NCBI GenBank assembly: GCA_020248905.1
Contig: JADCGR010000006.1
Coordinates: forward strand, 62,001 to 126,000
Length of the DNA: 64,000 nucleotides
Direction of reading: 5' to 3'
Source of the DNA: Curvibacter sp.
GTDB taxonomy: Bacteria > Pseudomonadota > Gammaproteobacteria > Burkholderiales > Burkholderiaceae_C
Below, one piece after another: positions 9,991 to 17,580 of this stretch (position 1 is the first letter of the stretch; each line of letters opens with the position of its first letter). Both the position numbers and the translations under genes were made by a program. Under the pieces are notes generated by a model. It did no database searches. It saw only the letters and a list, made by a program, of their open reading frames with translations, and had not been told where the DNA came from.

Positions 9991-10722
9991 ATGAGTACAA
10001 CAGCCGACCTCGTCCTGGCCCTGAAGAAGGAGCTCAAGGCCGCGCATATGACCTATGCCGATCTGGCGCGCAAACTCAACATGGCCGAGAGCAGCGTCAA
10101 GCGCATGCTGGCCAAGGGCGACATGTCTCTTTCCCGCATCGACGCCATCTGCCGCGCCCTCAAACTGGACTTTGCCGAGCTCGCGCGCCGCGTGGCCGAT
10201 GCCCAGCCCCTGCTGGCCGAACTCACCCTGGCGCAGGAAAAGGCCGTCGTGGCCGACAAGAAGCTGTTGCTCGTGGCCATCTGCGTGCTGAGCCAGTGGA
10301 CGCTGGAGCAGATCATCACGGCCTACCGCCTCAGCGAAGCGGAATGCGTGAAATACCTGGCCCAGCTGGACCGCATCGGCATCATCGAACTGCGCCCGCT
10401 GAACCGCTACCGACTGAAGCTGGCCAAGACCTTCCGCTGGCGCCCGCATGGCCCGGTGATGGACTTCTTCCGGGAGCACGCACTGCTGGACTATTACAGC
10501 GGCGGCTTCGACGGTCATGGCGAAGGCCTGCTGCTGGTGCACGGCAGCATCGCGCGCAGCCTGGCGCCGGCCTTTGTGGAGCGCCTGCAGCGCGTGGCGC
10601 AGGACTTTGCGCAACAGCACCAGACCGACCAGAAGCTGCCCGAAAAGGACCGCGAGGGTTACACGCTGGTGCTGGCGATACGCAGCTGGGAGTTTGAGGC
10701 CCTCTCGGCGCTGCGACGCTAA
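9991..10722 (+). CDS. Helix-turn-helix (XRE/Cro-like) transcriptional regulator
   Basis: 243 aa. The N-terminal 60 residues carry an HTH: MTYADLARKLNMAESSVKRML is the turn region, followed by SRIDAICRALKLDFAELAR. The remaining 180 residues are an uncharacterised alpha/beta region that may bind a ligand or mediate oligomerisation. ATG 9991 is chosen because the HTH begins right after it; the frame is open further upstream but that would cross the palindrome at 9942-9960. The regulator probably binds that palindrome to control itself and perhaps the divergent lipid genes (inference). ynfA follows 27 bp downstream. Confidence 0.82.
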   Translation: MSTTADLVLALKKELKAAHMTYADLARKLNMAESSVKRMLAKGDMSLSRIDAICRALKLDFAELARRVADAQPLLAELTLAQEKAVVADKKLLLVAICVLSQWTLEQIITAYRLSEAECVKYLAQLDRIGIIELRPLNRYRLKLAKTFRWRPHGPVMDFFREHALLDYYSGGFDGHGEGLLLVHGSIARSLAPAFVERLQRVAQDFAQQHQTDQKLPEKDREGYTLVLAIRSWEFEALSALRR

Positions 10723-10749
10723 AGTCCCAACCAAGCCAATCAAAACGCC

Positions 10750-11082
10750 ATGCCTGAAATCAAGACTGTCCTGCTCTTCCTGCTCACGGCTGTCGCCGAG
10801 ATCGTGGGCTGCTACCTGCCCTGCCTCTGGCTCACGCAAGGCAAGAGCATCTGGCTGCTGGTCCCAGCAGCTTTCAGCCTCGCGGCCTTTGTATGGCTGT
10901 TGTCCCTGCACCCCACGGCATCCGGCCGCGTCTATGCGGCTTATGGCGGGGCCTATGTCTTCGTGGCCATCCTCTGGCTGTGGCTGGTCGACGGCATCAC
11001 ACCCACCCGCTGGGACATCGCGGGCTCACTGGTGGCACTGACCGGCATGGCCATCATCATGTTCGCGCCTAGCAACAGCTGA
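10750..11082 (+). CDS. ynfA: YnfA family (UPF0060) small membrane protein
   Basis: 110 aa with four predicted helices, the usual YnfA size and layout. Family hallmarks include [14 protein letters not shown] near the N-terminus, [18 protein letters not shown] in the middle and [13 protein letters not shown] before the last helix. YnfA proteins are distant relatives of SMR transporters and have been linked to drug export in enterics. It lies 27 bp downstream of the HTH gene, so it may be co-transcribed. Confidence 0.92.
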   Translation: MPEIKTVLLFLLTAVAEIVGCYLPCLWLTQGKSIWLLVPAAFSLAAFVWLLSLHPTASGRVYAAYGGAYVFVAILWLWLVDGITPTRWDIAGSLVALTGMAIIMFAPSNS

Positions 11083-11145
11083 GTCCAAAGTCCGCTGCGA
11101 CCCGGTCAGCAACAGGACAAGCTCGCGTTACGAATGGAGTCAAGC

Positions 11146-11490
11146 ATGTATGAATCCCGACGGCATCCGCCCATACCCGCCGCGCATTTCGCCCGGCGCC
11201 TGCTCGGCCACATCGCGGCGGCCGGCGTACTGCTGCTGGTGTCCCTGGGTGCGGGCATGTGGGGCTACAGCCATTACGAACAGCTGGCCTGGCGCGATGC
11301 CTTCCTCAACGCCGCCATGCTGCTGGGCGGCATGGGGCCCGTGAACGCACCGGTCACGGATGGCGGCAAGCTGTTCGCCGGCTGCTACGCGCTGTATGCG
11401 GGCCTGGTTTTTCTGATCGTGGTGGCCATGATCTTCACGCCGGTCGTGCACCGGATCCTGCACACCTTCCACTGGAAGGACGACGAGTGA
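11146..11490 (+). CDS. Small two-to-three-helix membrane protein of unknown function
   Basis: 114 aa from ATG 11146, which follows GGAG at 7 nt; an in-frame ATG 12 bp upstream lacks such a site. It has hydrophobic helices at about 17-36 and 78-98, joined by a segment with AMLLGGMGPVNAPV, and a basic/acidic tail ending in HWKDDE. The helix-pore-like loop-helix layout faintly recalls two-helix channels, but no TVGYG selectivity filter is present. I do not assign a function. It is convergent with the FIST gene. Confidence 0.65.
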   Translation: MYESRRHPPIPAAHFARRLLGHIAAAGVLLLVSLGAGMWGYSHYEQLAWRDAFLNAAMLLGGMGPVNAPVTDGGKLFAGCYALYAGLVFLIVVAMIFTPVVHRILHTFHWKDDE

Positions 11491-11542
11491 GGCCTAAGTG
11501 CTGTCGACCCTTGCAGCGTCGACAACAAAACCGTTCTTGGAT

Positions 11543-12802
11543 CTAGCCGACGAGAAACACCGTCAGCACCCCCGTGTAGCCATACACGTGGTGCCGCGCA
11601 ATCTCGCCGCCCGCGAAGTAGCCGATCAGCGGCACATCCCCCAGCGCATGGCGCACCAGTTGCAGCTCGGCGCTGGGTGCGCCGAAGTGCGGGCCGCCGC
11701 GGCCTGAGCAGCTGACGTAGACAGCGCCCGCGATCTGACGCGCACGCGCAGGCTCGGATTCTGGTGCGCCTGCTGCGGTGGCCGCGGCCAGCGGCAACTC
11801 GGCGGGCTCCAGTTCCTCGCGGATCTCGGCGCAGATGCGCATGAGGTCGGCGCGCGCGGCCTGCACATTGCGCTGGCAAAAGGCGAGTTGCATGCCCTCG
11901 TCCACCAGTTCGGCCAGGGCCACGCCACCGCGCTGCGGGTCCAGGCCGATGATGTGGCGCACGCGCACGTCGCTGCCGAAGTTGCCGGTGTGGCCGATGG
12001 CGCCGCTGTCCTGCGCGGCGTCTTCGGGGTGCACCAGGCCGGCCAGGGTGGCGCGCACGGCCTGGATGGCAGGCTCGGGCTGGTCGAGCGTGACACCGAG
12101 CTCTCGCAGCAGCACCTGGAGTGCGGGCTCGCCGTCGAGCTGGTAGACCACGTTGCGTTCGGCTTCGGTGATGGTGTGGCTGCCGGCGATGGGCAGCGCC
12201 CCCTGGGTCACGCGGGAGATGACGGCCACGTCCTCTGCAAAGGCCACGCCGCTCAGGCCGCCATGGAAGACGCCACTGCTGCGGCCCTGACCGCGGATGA
12301 AGCCGTCACCGCCCAGGGCGAACTGCACGTTGTCGCCGCGACTGGCCGAGAGGCCCCCAAAGAGGTAGCCGCTGGCCGTGCGCTCAGCCATTTCCGCGAT
12401 GAGGCTCGAGAGCTCGGGCGTGCGCGGATCGGCATGGACCAGGGCGGAGTGCGCCTCGAAGCCCAGACCCAGGGGAGCGACACCGGAGAAGACGCGGTAC
12501 TGGTCGGCCGGGATGTCGCACAGCATGACGGCCAGCGCCGGTTCGTCGAAGTATTCGACGCCGGTGGCGGCCACACCCACGCCCACAGTGCCCGCCCAGT
12601 CGGTGACTTCGGGCAGCTCGGCGCTCAGGTTGGCGAGGATGGCCTCGGCCTCGGCGGCGTAGTGATCGGTGATGTAAAGCAGGGCCAGGCCGGGGCTGCT
12701 GGCACCGGGCAGGGCCAGCTGCGCGCGCAGCTGGGCCAGCACGAGCGCCGCAGCCATGCGCCATTGCGGATGGGTGGCGTGGGCCAGGGGGAAACGCTGC
12801 AT
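11543..12802 (-). CDS. FIST domain signal-transduction protein
   Basis: 419 aa containing FIST_N (about 30-215) and FIST_C (about 220-380) domains, recognised from the pattern LYITDHYAAEAEAILANL, the strongly glycine-rich central part (GVGVAATG, YLFGGLSASRGD) and a C-terminal SCSGRGGPHFG. FIST proteins are thought to bind small ligands such as amino acids in sensory pathways. There is no transmembrane segment, so it is probably cytoplasmic. It is followed upstream on the same strand by phaM with a 13-bp gap. No kinase or cyclase is fused to it. Confidence 0.85.
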   Translation of the reverse strand: MQRFPLAHATHPQWRMAAALVLAQLRAQLALPGASSPGLALLYITDHYAAEAEAILANLSAELPEVTDWAGTVGVGVAATGVEYFDEPALAVMLCDIPADQYRVFSGVAPLGLGFEAHSALVHADPRTPELSSLIAEMAERTASGYLFGGLSASRGDNVQFALGGDGFIRGQGRSSGVFHGGLSGVAFAEDVAVISRVTQGALPIAGSHTITEAERNVVYQLDGEPALQVLLRELGVTLDQPEPAIQAVRATLAGLVHPEDAAQDSGAIGHTGNFGSDVRVRHIIGLDPQRGGVALAELVDEGMQLAFCQRNVQAARADLMRICAEIREELEPAELPLAAATAAGAPESEPARARQIAGAVYVSCSGRGGPHFGAPSAELQLVRHALGDVPLIGYFAGGEIARHHVYGYTGVLTVFLVG

Positions 12803-12815
12803 GTGCTGCGTTGCC

Positions 12816-13394
12816 TCAGTCCGTCTTGCGGCTGCGGGGCGTGGCCTTCTTCGCAGCGCGTGGCTTGGGGCCCGCCGCAGCGGGGGCCGCGCTGGCGGTT
12901 GACGCTGGCGGCATGGCCGCCTGCGCGACGGCAGCGCGAGCCGCCACGTCCTTCATGGCGTCGGTGGCGATCTGCTGGAACTGGCGCGTGAGCGCGCCCC
13001 AGTACTGCATGGGCTCTACAGCGGGCGCGGCCTTGGGTGCCTGCGCCTGCGGCGCATCAGCCTTGGGTGCGGGAGCCTTGGCCGCAGGCGCGGCGCCCGG
13101 CATGGGCCAGGCGGCACCTGCACTGGGCATGGGCACGTTCATGGTCTTGAGGGCAGCGAGCGTCATCTTCTGCACCTCCAGCGCCTGCAAGGTGGCTTTG
13201 AGCGCGGCGGCGTTCTGCTCCAGCCAGAACTGCACGGCCTTGAGTTCGTGGATGCGCTTGTCGAGCGCCTCCGGGTCCAGGGTGGGCGCGACCCAGTGCT
13301 GGAAAGGCGTGTTGCCACCCTGGGCCAGCTTTTGCAGGAAATCGAAGCCGGGCACGAACTGCCCAAAGCCGGTGGGATCAGAAGGTTTGCTCAT
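12816..13394 (-). CDS. phaM: PhaM-type polyhydroxyalkanoate granule-associated regulator
   Basis: 192 aa. The N-terminal part matches PhaM: FGQFVPGFDFLQKLAQGG, then WVAPTLDPEALDKRIHELK and a helical segment about WLEQNAAALKATLQALE. The C-terminal half is Ala/Pro-rich and ends in a basic RAAKKATPRSRKTD tail that in PhaM binds DNA. The known role is activating PHA synthase and tethering PHB granules to the nucleoid. No phaC or phasin gene is in the window, so its partners are elsewhere. It lies 13 bp upstream of the FIST gene. Confidence 0.82.
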   Translation of the reverse strand: MSKPSDPTGFGQFVPGFDFLQKLAQGGNTPFQHWVAPTLDPEALDKRIHELKAVQFWLEQNAAALKATLQALEVQKMTLAALKTMNVPMPSAGAAWPMPGAAPAAKAPAPKADAPQAQAPKAAPAVEPMQYWGALTRQFQQIATDAMKDVAARAAVAQAAMPPASTASAAPAAAGPKPRAAKKATPRSRKTD

Positions 13395-13474
13395 ACAAGG
13401 GCTCCTGCAGGGTTCATGTGCGGCCAGCTTACCGCATGGCCGCCCCGGCCGGGCATTTGGGCGACGCCCAGCCG

Positions 13475-13504
13475 AAAAGAAAACGGTCCGCGTGGCGGGC
13501 CGTT
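13475..13504 (-). terminator. Rho-independent terminator downstream of the Bug pseudogene
   Basis: On the minus strand AACGGCCCGC-CAC-GCGGACCGTT forms a 10-bp stem with one G.T pair and is followed by TTCTTTTC. It lies 22 bp after the Bug gene's stop codon, in the correct direction. Confidence 0.7.
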
Positions 13505-13526
13505 GACAGGGCAGGCCAGGCCCCGC

Positions 13527-14504
13527 CTACTCGACGCGTCCGATCCGCTGCACGAGCGCAGCCATGGCGCGCGCATCGGTCTGCACGAAACGCTCGAACT
13601 CGGGCGTGTCCTGATACATGAAGGAGGTGCCTGCGGCGGTGAGCGCCTGGCGCGCGCGCTCGTCCTGCGCAGCCATGCGTGCGGCGGCGCGCAGGCGCTC
13701 GACCACGGCGTCGGGCGTGCCGGCGGGTACGAAGAGGCCGGACCATTGCGAGTAGCTGATGGGCACACCCAGCTCGCGAAAGCTGGGTACCTCGGGCAGG
13801 GCGGCCAGACGGCCCTCGCCCCAGTGTGCCAGCACACGCAGACGACCGGCACGCACATGCTGCATCACGCTGGACGGGCCGGTGGAAACGGCGTCCACCT
13901 GGCCACCGAGCAGCGCCATGACGGCCGGCCCCGCGCCGGTTTAGGGCACGTGCAGCATGAAGGTATTGGTGGCCGCCTTGAGCTGCTCCATGGGCACATG
14001 CATGGTGCCGTAGTTGCCCGAGGATCCGAAGCTCACCTGCCCCGGCTTGGCTCTGACGTGGGCGATGAAGTCCTGCCAGGTCTTCCAGGGGCTGTCGGCG
14101 CGCACCACAAGCGCGGTGGGATCGGCGGTGAAGCGTGCGACCGGCCGCAGCTGGTCGAGCGTGAACAGCGGCGCGCGCTTGAGCACCTTGTCGGCCTCGG
14201 GCAGCACGACAACGGAGGACAGTGCCATGAGCACACTGTAGCCATCAGGCCGGGCCTTGGCCACCTGGGCCATGCCGATACCGCCGCCGGCACCGCCCCT
14301 GTTCTCGACAATCATGGTCTGGCCCAGGGCGCGACCCATGGCCTCGGCCACGGGCCGGCCCACGGTGTCGGCCACACCACCCGGCGGGAAGGGCACAAGC
14401 ATGTTGACGGGCTTGCTCGGGTAGGCGTCCTGCGCTGGCGCAGGCAGGCAGGCGGCCGCGAGGGCAGCGGCGCTGCCTTGCAGGAATACACGGCGTGGGT
14501 TCAT
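13527..14504 (-). pseudogene. Bug-type tripartite tricarboxylate receptor, interrupted by an in-frame TAA
   Basis: Periplasmic solute receptor of the Bug/TctC family. ATG 14504 follows AAGGGGACC and gives a signal peptide (MNPRRVFLQGSAAALAAA). The mature part shows YPSKPVNMLVPFPPGGVADT and NRGGAGGGIGMAQVAKA. At codon 188 (13941-13943) the frame reads TAA between HVP and TGAGPAVMALLGGQVD; family members have Tyr there, so a single TAC/TAT to TAA change explains it. The frame continues intact for 138 more codons to the true stop, total 325 sense codons, normal length. No other lesion is visible, so the mutation is recent or a sequencing error. It probably belonged with the adjacent FAH gene. 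Confidence 0.85.
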
Positions 14505-14538
14505 GGTCGGTCCCCTTGTCTTTGTGGTTGAACACGCT

Positions 14539-14608
14539 GTTCGCCCCGAGCCTGTCGAAGGGCTCATCGCTCTTCACCTGAATGGGCTTCGACAGGCTCA
14601 GCCCGAAC
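14539..14608. repeat. Imperfect inverted repeat of the GAGCCTGTCGAAG type
   Basis: Left arm 14539-14566 contains GAGCCTGTCGAAG; right arm 14582-14608 contains CTTCGACAGGCTCAGCCC, its reverse complement with a few mismatches. A third partial core (TCGACAGGCTCG) follows at about 14613. I recall this palindromic intergenic repeat as common in Comamonadaceae genomes. It may form a hairpin between the FAH and Bug genes. Confidence 0.7.
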
Positions 14609-14625
14609 CGAATCGACAGGCTCGC

Positions 14626-15507
14626 TCAGATCTCTTCCACCGGATTGTTTAGCTCACCGAGGCCGGAAACAGCCACGCGCACAACGTCGCCATGTTTCAG
14701 GAACTTAGGCGGATTGAAGCCCACGCCCACGCCCACTGAGGTGCCGGTGAGGATGAGGTCGCCGGGCAGCAGGGTCATGGCCGCGCTCATCTGCTCGATC
14801 AGCGTGGGGATGTCGAAAATGAGCTGCGAGATATGGGCGTTCTGGCGCTGCTCGCCATTCACCCAGGTCTGTATGCGCATGTCGGTGGGCGCCTCATCGG
14901 TGGTGGTGATCCAGGGCCCCATGGGGCAGAAGCCGTCTAGCGACTTGCCCAGAAACCACTGGGCATGGTTCTTCTGCAAGTCGCGGGCGGTGACGTCGTT
15001 GGTGGCGACGAAGCCCCAGACGTACTGCATGGCGTCGGCCTTCCTCACATGGCGCGCGGTCTTGCTGATGAGCACGCCGATCTCGCCCTCGTAGTCCACC
15101 GACTGGGTGTGTTGCGGGCTGTAGCGGATGGGATCGGTCGGGCCGTTGAGCGTGAGCGTGGCTTTGGTGAAGATCTGCGGATACGCGGGAATGGCCGAGG
15201 TTGCGCCGCTGGTGGCGTTGAAGCCGCTCTTGTCGAACTCCAGCGCATGGTCGTGGTAGTTCTTGCCCACGGCAAACGGATTGCGCAGGAATGCCGAGAA
15301 CGGCGCGAGGAACTTCACCTGGGCCAGGGGTACGCGCGCGGTGACGGCGGACTGCAGCTGCGCGGCACCCGTGCCCTGCTGGATCACCGCCAGCACCGGG
15401 TTGGCGTGGCGGGCGATCTCGCCACCCACCAGGGCCACTTCCTGCCGGCCTTCATCGACCAGTGCGAGATGGGTCTGGCCGTCTCTTTGCACACGTGCAA
15501 TCTTCAT
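14626..15507 (-). CDS. Fumarylacetoacetate hydrolase (FAH) family enzyme
   Basis: 293 aa. The fold signature is clear: PFAVGKNYHDHALEFDKSG, then VDYEGEIGVLISKTARHV with metal-binding glutamates, GFVATNDVTARDLQK, LDGFCPMGPWI and the C-terminal GDLILTGTSVGVGVGFNPPK. FAH-family enzymes hydrolyse or hydrate 2-oxo-acid C-C bonds; the exact substrate cannot be read from sequence. It is upstream of the broken Bug receptor on the same strand and divergent from a GntR/FadR regulator, which suggests a small catabolic unit taking up and cleaving an organic acid. Confidence 0.88.
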   Translation of the reverse strand: MKIARVQRDGQTHLALVDEGRQEVALVGGEIARHANPVLAVIQQGTGAAQLQSAVTARVPLAQVKFLAPFSAFLRNPFAVGKNYHDHALEFDKSGFNATSGATSAIPAYPQIFTKATLTLNGPTDPIRYSPQHTQSVDYEGEIGVLISKTARHVRKADAMQYVWGFVATNDVTARDLQKNHAQWFLGKSLDGFCPMGPWITTTDEAPTDMRIQTWVNGEQRQNAHISQLIFDIPTLIEQMSAAMTLLPGDLILTGTSVGVGVGFNPPKFLKHGDVVRVAVSGLGELNNPVEEI

Positions 15508-15680
15508 GCGTACTCCTGAAAGGCGGGCAACGAATGGTTGCCATTGGTTTTTCTTGGTGAAAATTGTAAGGGGCGATTTTTCGTCTGGCGGCCGTGGAAA
15601 CCACGGATGTATGGCCTTTTTTGGTCTGAATTGGTTTGCGCCTTGCTATGATGCGCGCGTTAACTTCAGCCCGACTTCCC

Positions 15681-16352
15681 ATGGACCCGACTGCCCTGCT
15701 GCGCGAAACCCTGCTCGACAAGCTCAAGTCCGGCATCTGGCGCGCCGGCCACCGCATTCCGACCGAGCGAGCGCTGTGCGCAGAGTACGGCCTGGGCCGC
15801 TCGGCTGTGCGCCGTGTTCTGGGCCAGCTCAAGGAATCAGGGCTGATCACGCAGACCGTGGGCAGCGGCACCTATGTGAGCGAGCGCATCGGCGTAATGC
15901 TCTCGACGCTGGGGCCGGCGACGGCCACCACAGGCGTGAGCCCTGCGGAACTGATGGAAGCGCGCCACGCCATGGAGCCGGCCATCGTGGAGATGGTGGT
16001 GCGCAACGCCACGCCGGCCGACTTCGCACGTATGACGCAGTGCTGCGAGCAGGCGGAGCAGGCACGCTCGCTGGAAGACTTCGAGCACTGGGACGGCATG
16101 CTGCACGAGGTGATTGCCGAGGCCGCGCACAACAGCTTTGTGACCCAGGTGTTCAAGCTCATGAACCAGGCGCGCGCCCAGGGGGAATGGGGCATGCTCA
16201 AGCGCCGCAGCGTCACCGCCGAGCGGCGCGCTGCCTACCAGCGCGAGCACCGCGCCCTCGTGGCGGCGCTGCGGGAGCGCGACTTGGAGCAGGCGCTGGA
16301 CTGCACACGCGCGCACTTGGTGCACGTGCAGCGCAACCTGCTGGGTCACTGA
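15681..16352 (+). CDS. GntR-family (FadR/FCD type) transcriptional regulator
   Basis: 223 aa from ATG 15681. The N-terminal winged helix is clear: LLDKLKSGIWRAGHRIPTE, LGRSAVRRVLGQLKESGLI and VGSGTYVSERIG. The C-terminal all-helical FCD domain (about 90-220) has ELMEARHAMEPAIVEMVVRN, FHE-like WDGMLHEVIAEAAHNSF and a late His-rich HLVHVQRN, matching the metal/ligand positions of the family. It is divergent from the FAH-Bug pair and most likely controls it in response to their substrate (inference). Confidence 0.88.
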   Translation: MDPTALLRETLLDKLKSGIWRAGHRIPTERALCAEYGLGRSAVRRVLGQLKESGLITQTVGSGTYVSERIGVMLSTLGPATATTGVSPAELMEARHAMEPAIVEMVVRNATPADFARMTQCCEQAEQARSLEDFEHWDGMLHEVIAEAAHNSFVTQVFKLMNQARAQGEWGMLKRRSVTAERRAAYQREHRALVAALRERDLEQALDCTRAHLVHVQRNLLGH

Positions 16353-16357
16353 ACCCG

Positions 16358-16491
16358 CGAATAAATCTACTGCGCGGCCCGATCGCCGCCTTGGGCGGTG
16401 CTCGGAATCCTCACGTACCTGAAGTACGTTGCGGTTCCTGTGCTCCGTCCGCCTTGCACTCGGGCCGCTCGCTACGATTCCTTCGCAGGTT
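16358..16491. repeat. Full-length copy of a palindromic intergenic repeat element
   Basis: It starts ATAAATCTACTGCGCGGCCC and ends CTACGATTCCTTCGCAGGTT. The body is a long imperfect palindrome: outer arms GCGGCCCGA / TCGGGCCGC, and a central hairpin ACGTAC-CTGAA-GTACGT. Both ends recur at 25139-25189 without the middle. It lies between the convergent GntR gene and the last copper gene, where it could also act as a bidirectional terminator. Confidence 0.75.
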
Positions 16492-16509
16492 CTACGCCAC
16501 GCCAAAGGC

Positions 16510-16986
16510 TCAGTGCTTCATGCCGTGGCCGTGGCCTGAGGCTGCGCCGCCCGGGGCCGATGTGAGCACGGGCAGCGACACCTCCTGGCTGCTCTCGACG
16601 CCCTTGGCGTCCCTGAAGACCAGCGTGAGCGGAACGCTGCTGTCCTTGCGTAGCGCCGTCTTGAGGTCCATGAGCATCACGTGGTAGCCACCGGGCTTGA
16701 GCTCCACGGTCTGGCCCGCAGGCAGGTCCAGGCCGGAGATGGCGCGCATGCGCATGACATCGCCTTCCATCTTCATCTCGTGCACTTCGACGACGCCGGC
16801 CACGGGGGAGCTGCCACCGATCAGGCGGGCGCCCTCGGGTGCCTTGAGCTTCATGAAGGCGCCGCTGGCCTTCTGACCCGGAACGGTGGCGCGGGCCCAG
16901 GGGTCCTGGACTTGCACGGACTGCGCGTGGGCCGCGGTGGCCACGAGCAGGATTGCAAAGAAAGAGGCGATGGATTTGCGAGTCAT
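16510..16986 (-). CDS. PCu(A)C periplasmic copper chaperone
   Basis: 158 aa. A signal peptide ends about AAHA, giving a mature PCu(A)C domain. The Cu(I) motif H-x10-M-x21-H-x-M is intact: His69 (EVHEM), Met80, His102 and Met104 (GGYHVMLMDLK). A C-terminal His/Met tail (GHGHGMKH) may bind additional copper. ATG 16986 is chosen because it begins the signal peptide. The family delivers copper in the periplasm, classically to cytochrome oxidase CuA. It is the last gene of the minus-strand copper locus, 40 bp after ycnI, and one of two fully equipped PCuAC proteins there. Confidence 0.93.
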   Translation of the reverse strand: MTRKSIASFFAILLVATAAHAQSVQVQDPWARATVPGQKASGAFMKLKAPEGARLIGGSSPVAGVVEVHEMKMEGDVMRMRAISGLDLPAGQTVELKPGGYHVMLMDLKTALRKDSSVPLTLVFRDAKGVESSQEVSLPVLTSAPGGAASGHGHGMKH

Positions 16987-17026
16987 GGTGTTCTCCTGGG
17001 GTTGAAAGGATACGGAGGGAAGCGGA

Positions 17027-17569
17027 TCAGTGGACATGCGCCGCGCCGCCACCTCTGGGCAGGACGTCAAGCAGCGCAGCCGGTGTCTTCATGCCGCGCG
17101 TGGACGTACCCTGGGCGGGAACATCGACCCAATCGAGCTGGCCGCTGGCACAGGTCTGCAGGACACGGAACCAGAGGGCGCCCGCTTTGTCGGGCAGGGT
17201 GGCGCGCAGCACGAATTCGTCGTACCAGTCATCGGGCAGGGCCGACGCAGCGCTCTGCGCGACCCAGCTGACCTCGACCACGTCCTCACGCACGGTCTTG
17301 CCGTGGCTCTCGTAAGGCTGGGTGAGGGGCGCGCGGCGCGTGGTCAGCGTCCAGCCCGCCTTCGGACTCGGCTTGGCGCCGCGCACGCCTTGCGGCAGGT
17401 AGACCGTGATGCCCGTGGTGGGACTGCTCGCGCAGCCATGGCTGACGCGGAATGTGGCGCGGTAACTGCTGCCCGCCAGTGCGGCGGGCTCTTCGAGCAC
17501 GACGTGCGCATGAGCGGCAGTGACACCGAGCAGCGCGACCAATTTGGTAAGGGCCTTGAGGTATTTCAT
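17027..17569 (-). CDS. ycnI: YcnI-family (DUF1775) periplasmic copper-binding protein
   Basis: 180 aa. The signal peptide (MKYLKALTKLVALLGVTAAHA) should be cut so that the mature protein starts HVVLEEP, placing His at the N-terminus, as needed for the mono-histidine-brace Cu(II) site with a nearby Glu known in YcnI. Other marks are VSHGC, SPKAGWTL and GALWFRVLQTCASGQLDW. There is no C-terminal transmembrane anchor, unlike the Bacillus protein; the end is His-containing (GGAAHVH). It is placed between the TonB receptor and a PCuAC gene, with 11- and 40-bp gaps, as part of one operon. Confidence 0.9.
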   Translation of the reverse strand: MKYLKALTKLVALLGVTAAHAHVVLEEPAALAGSSYRATFRVSHGCASSPTTGITVYLPQGVRGAKPSPKAGWTLTTRRAPLTQPYESHGKTVREDVVEVSWVAQSAASALPDDWYDEFVLRATLPDKAGALWFRVLQTCASGQLDWVDVPAQGTSTRGMKTPAALLDVLPRGGGAAHVH

Positions 17570-17580
17570 GCGCCGTTCTC

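Noticed and set aside
11140..11490. K+ channel subunit
   Set aside because: Two-helix layout only; no TVGYG-like filter.
13941..13943. Two separate genes (208 and 130 aa) instead of one broken Bug receptor
   Set aside because: Both pieces are in one frame and together have the exact length and motif order of a Bug receptor; the second piece has no signal or ribosome binding site.
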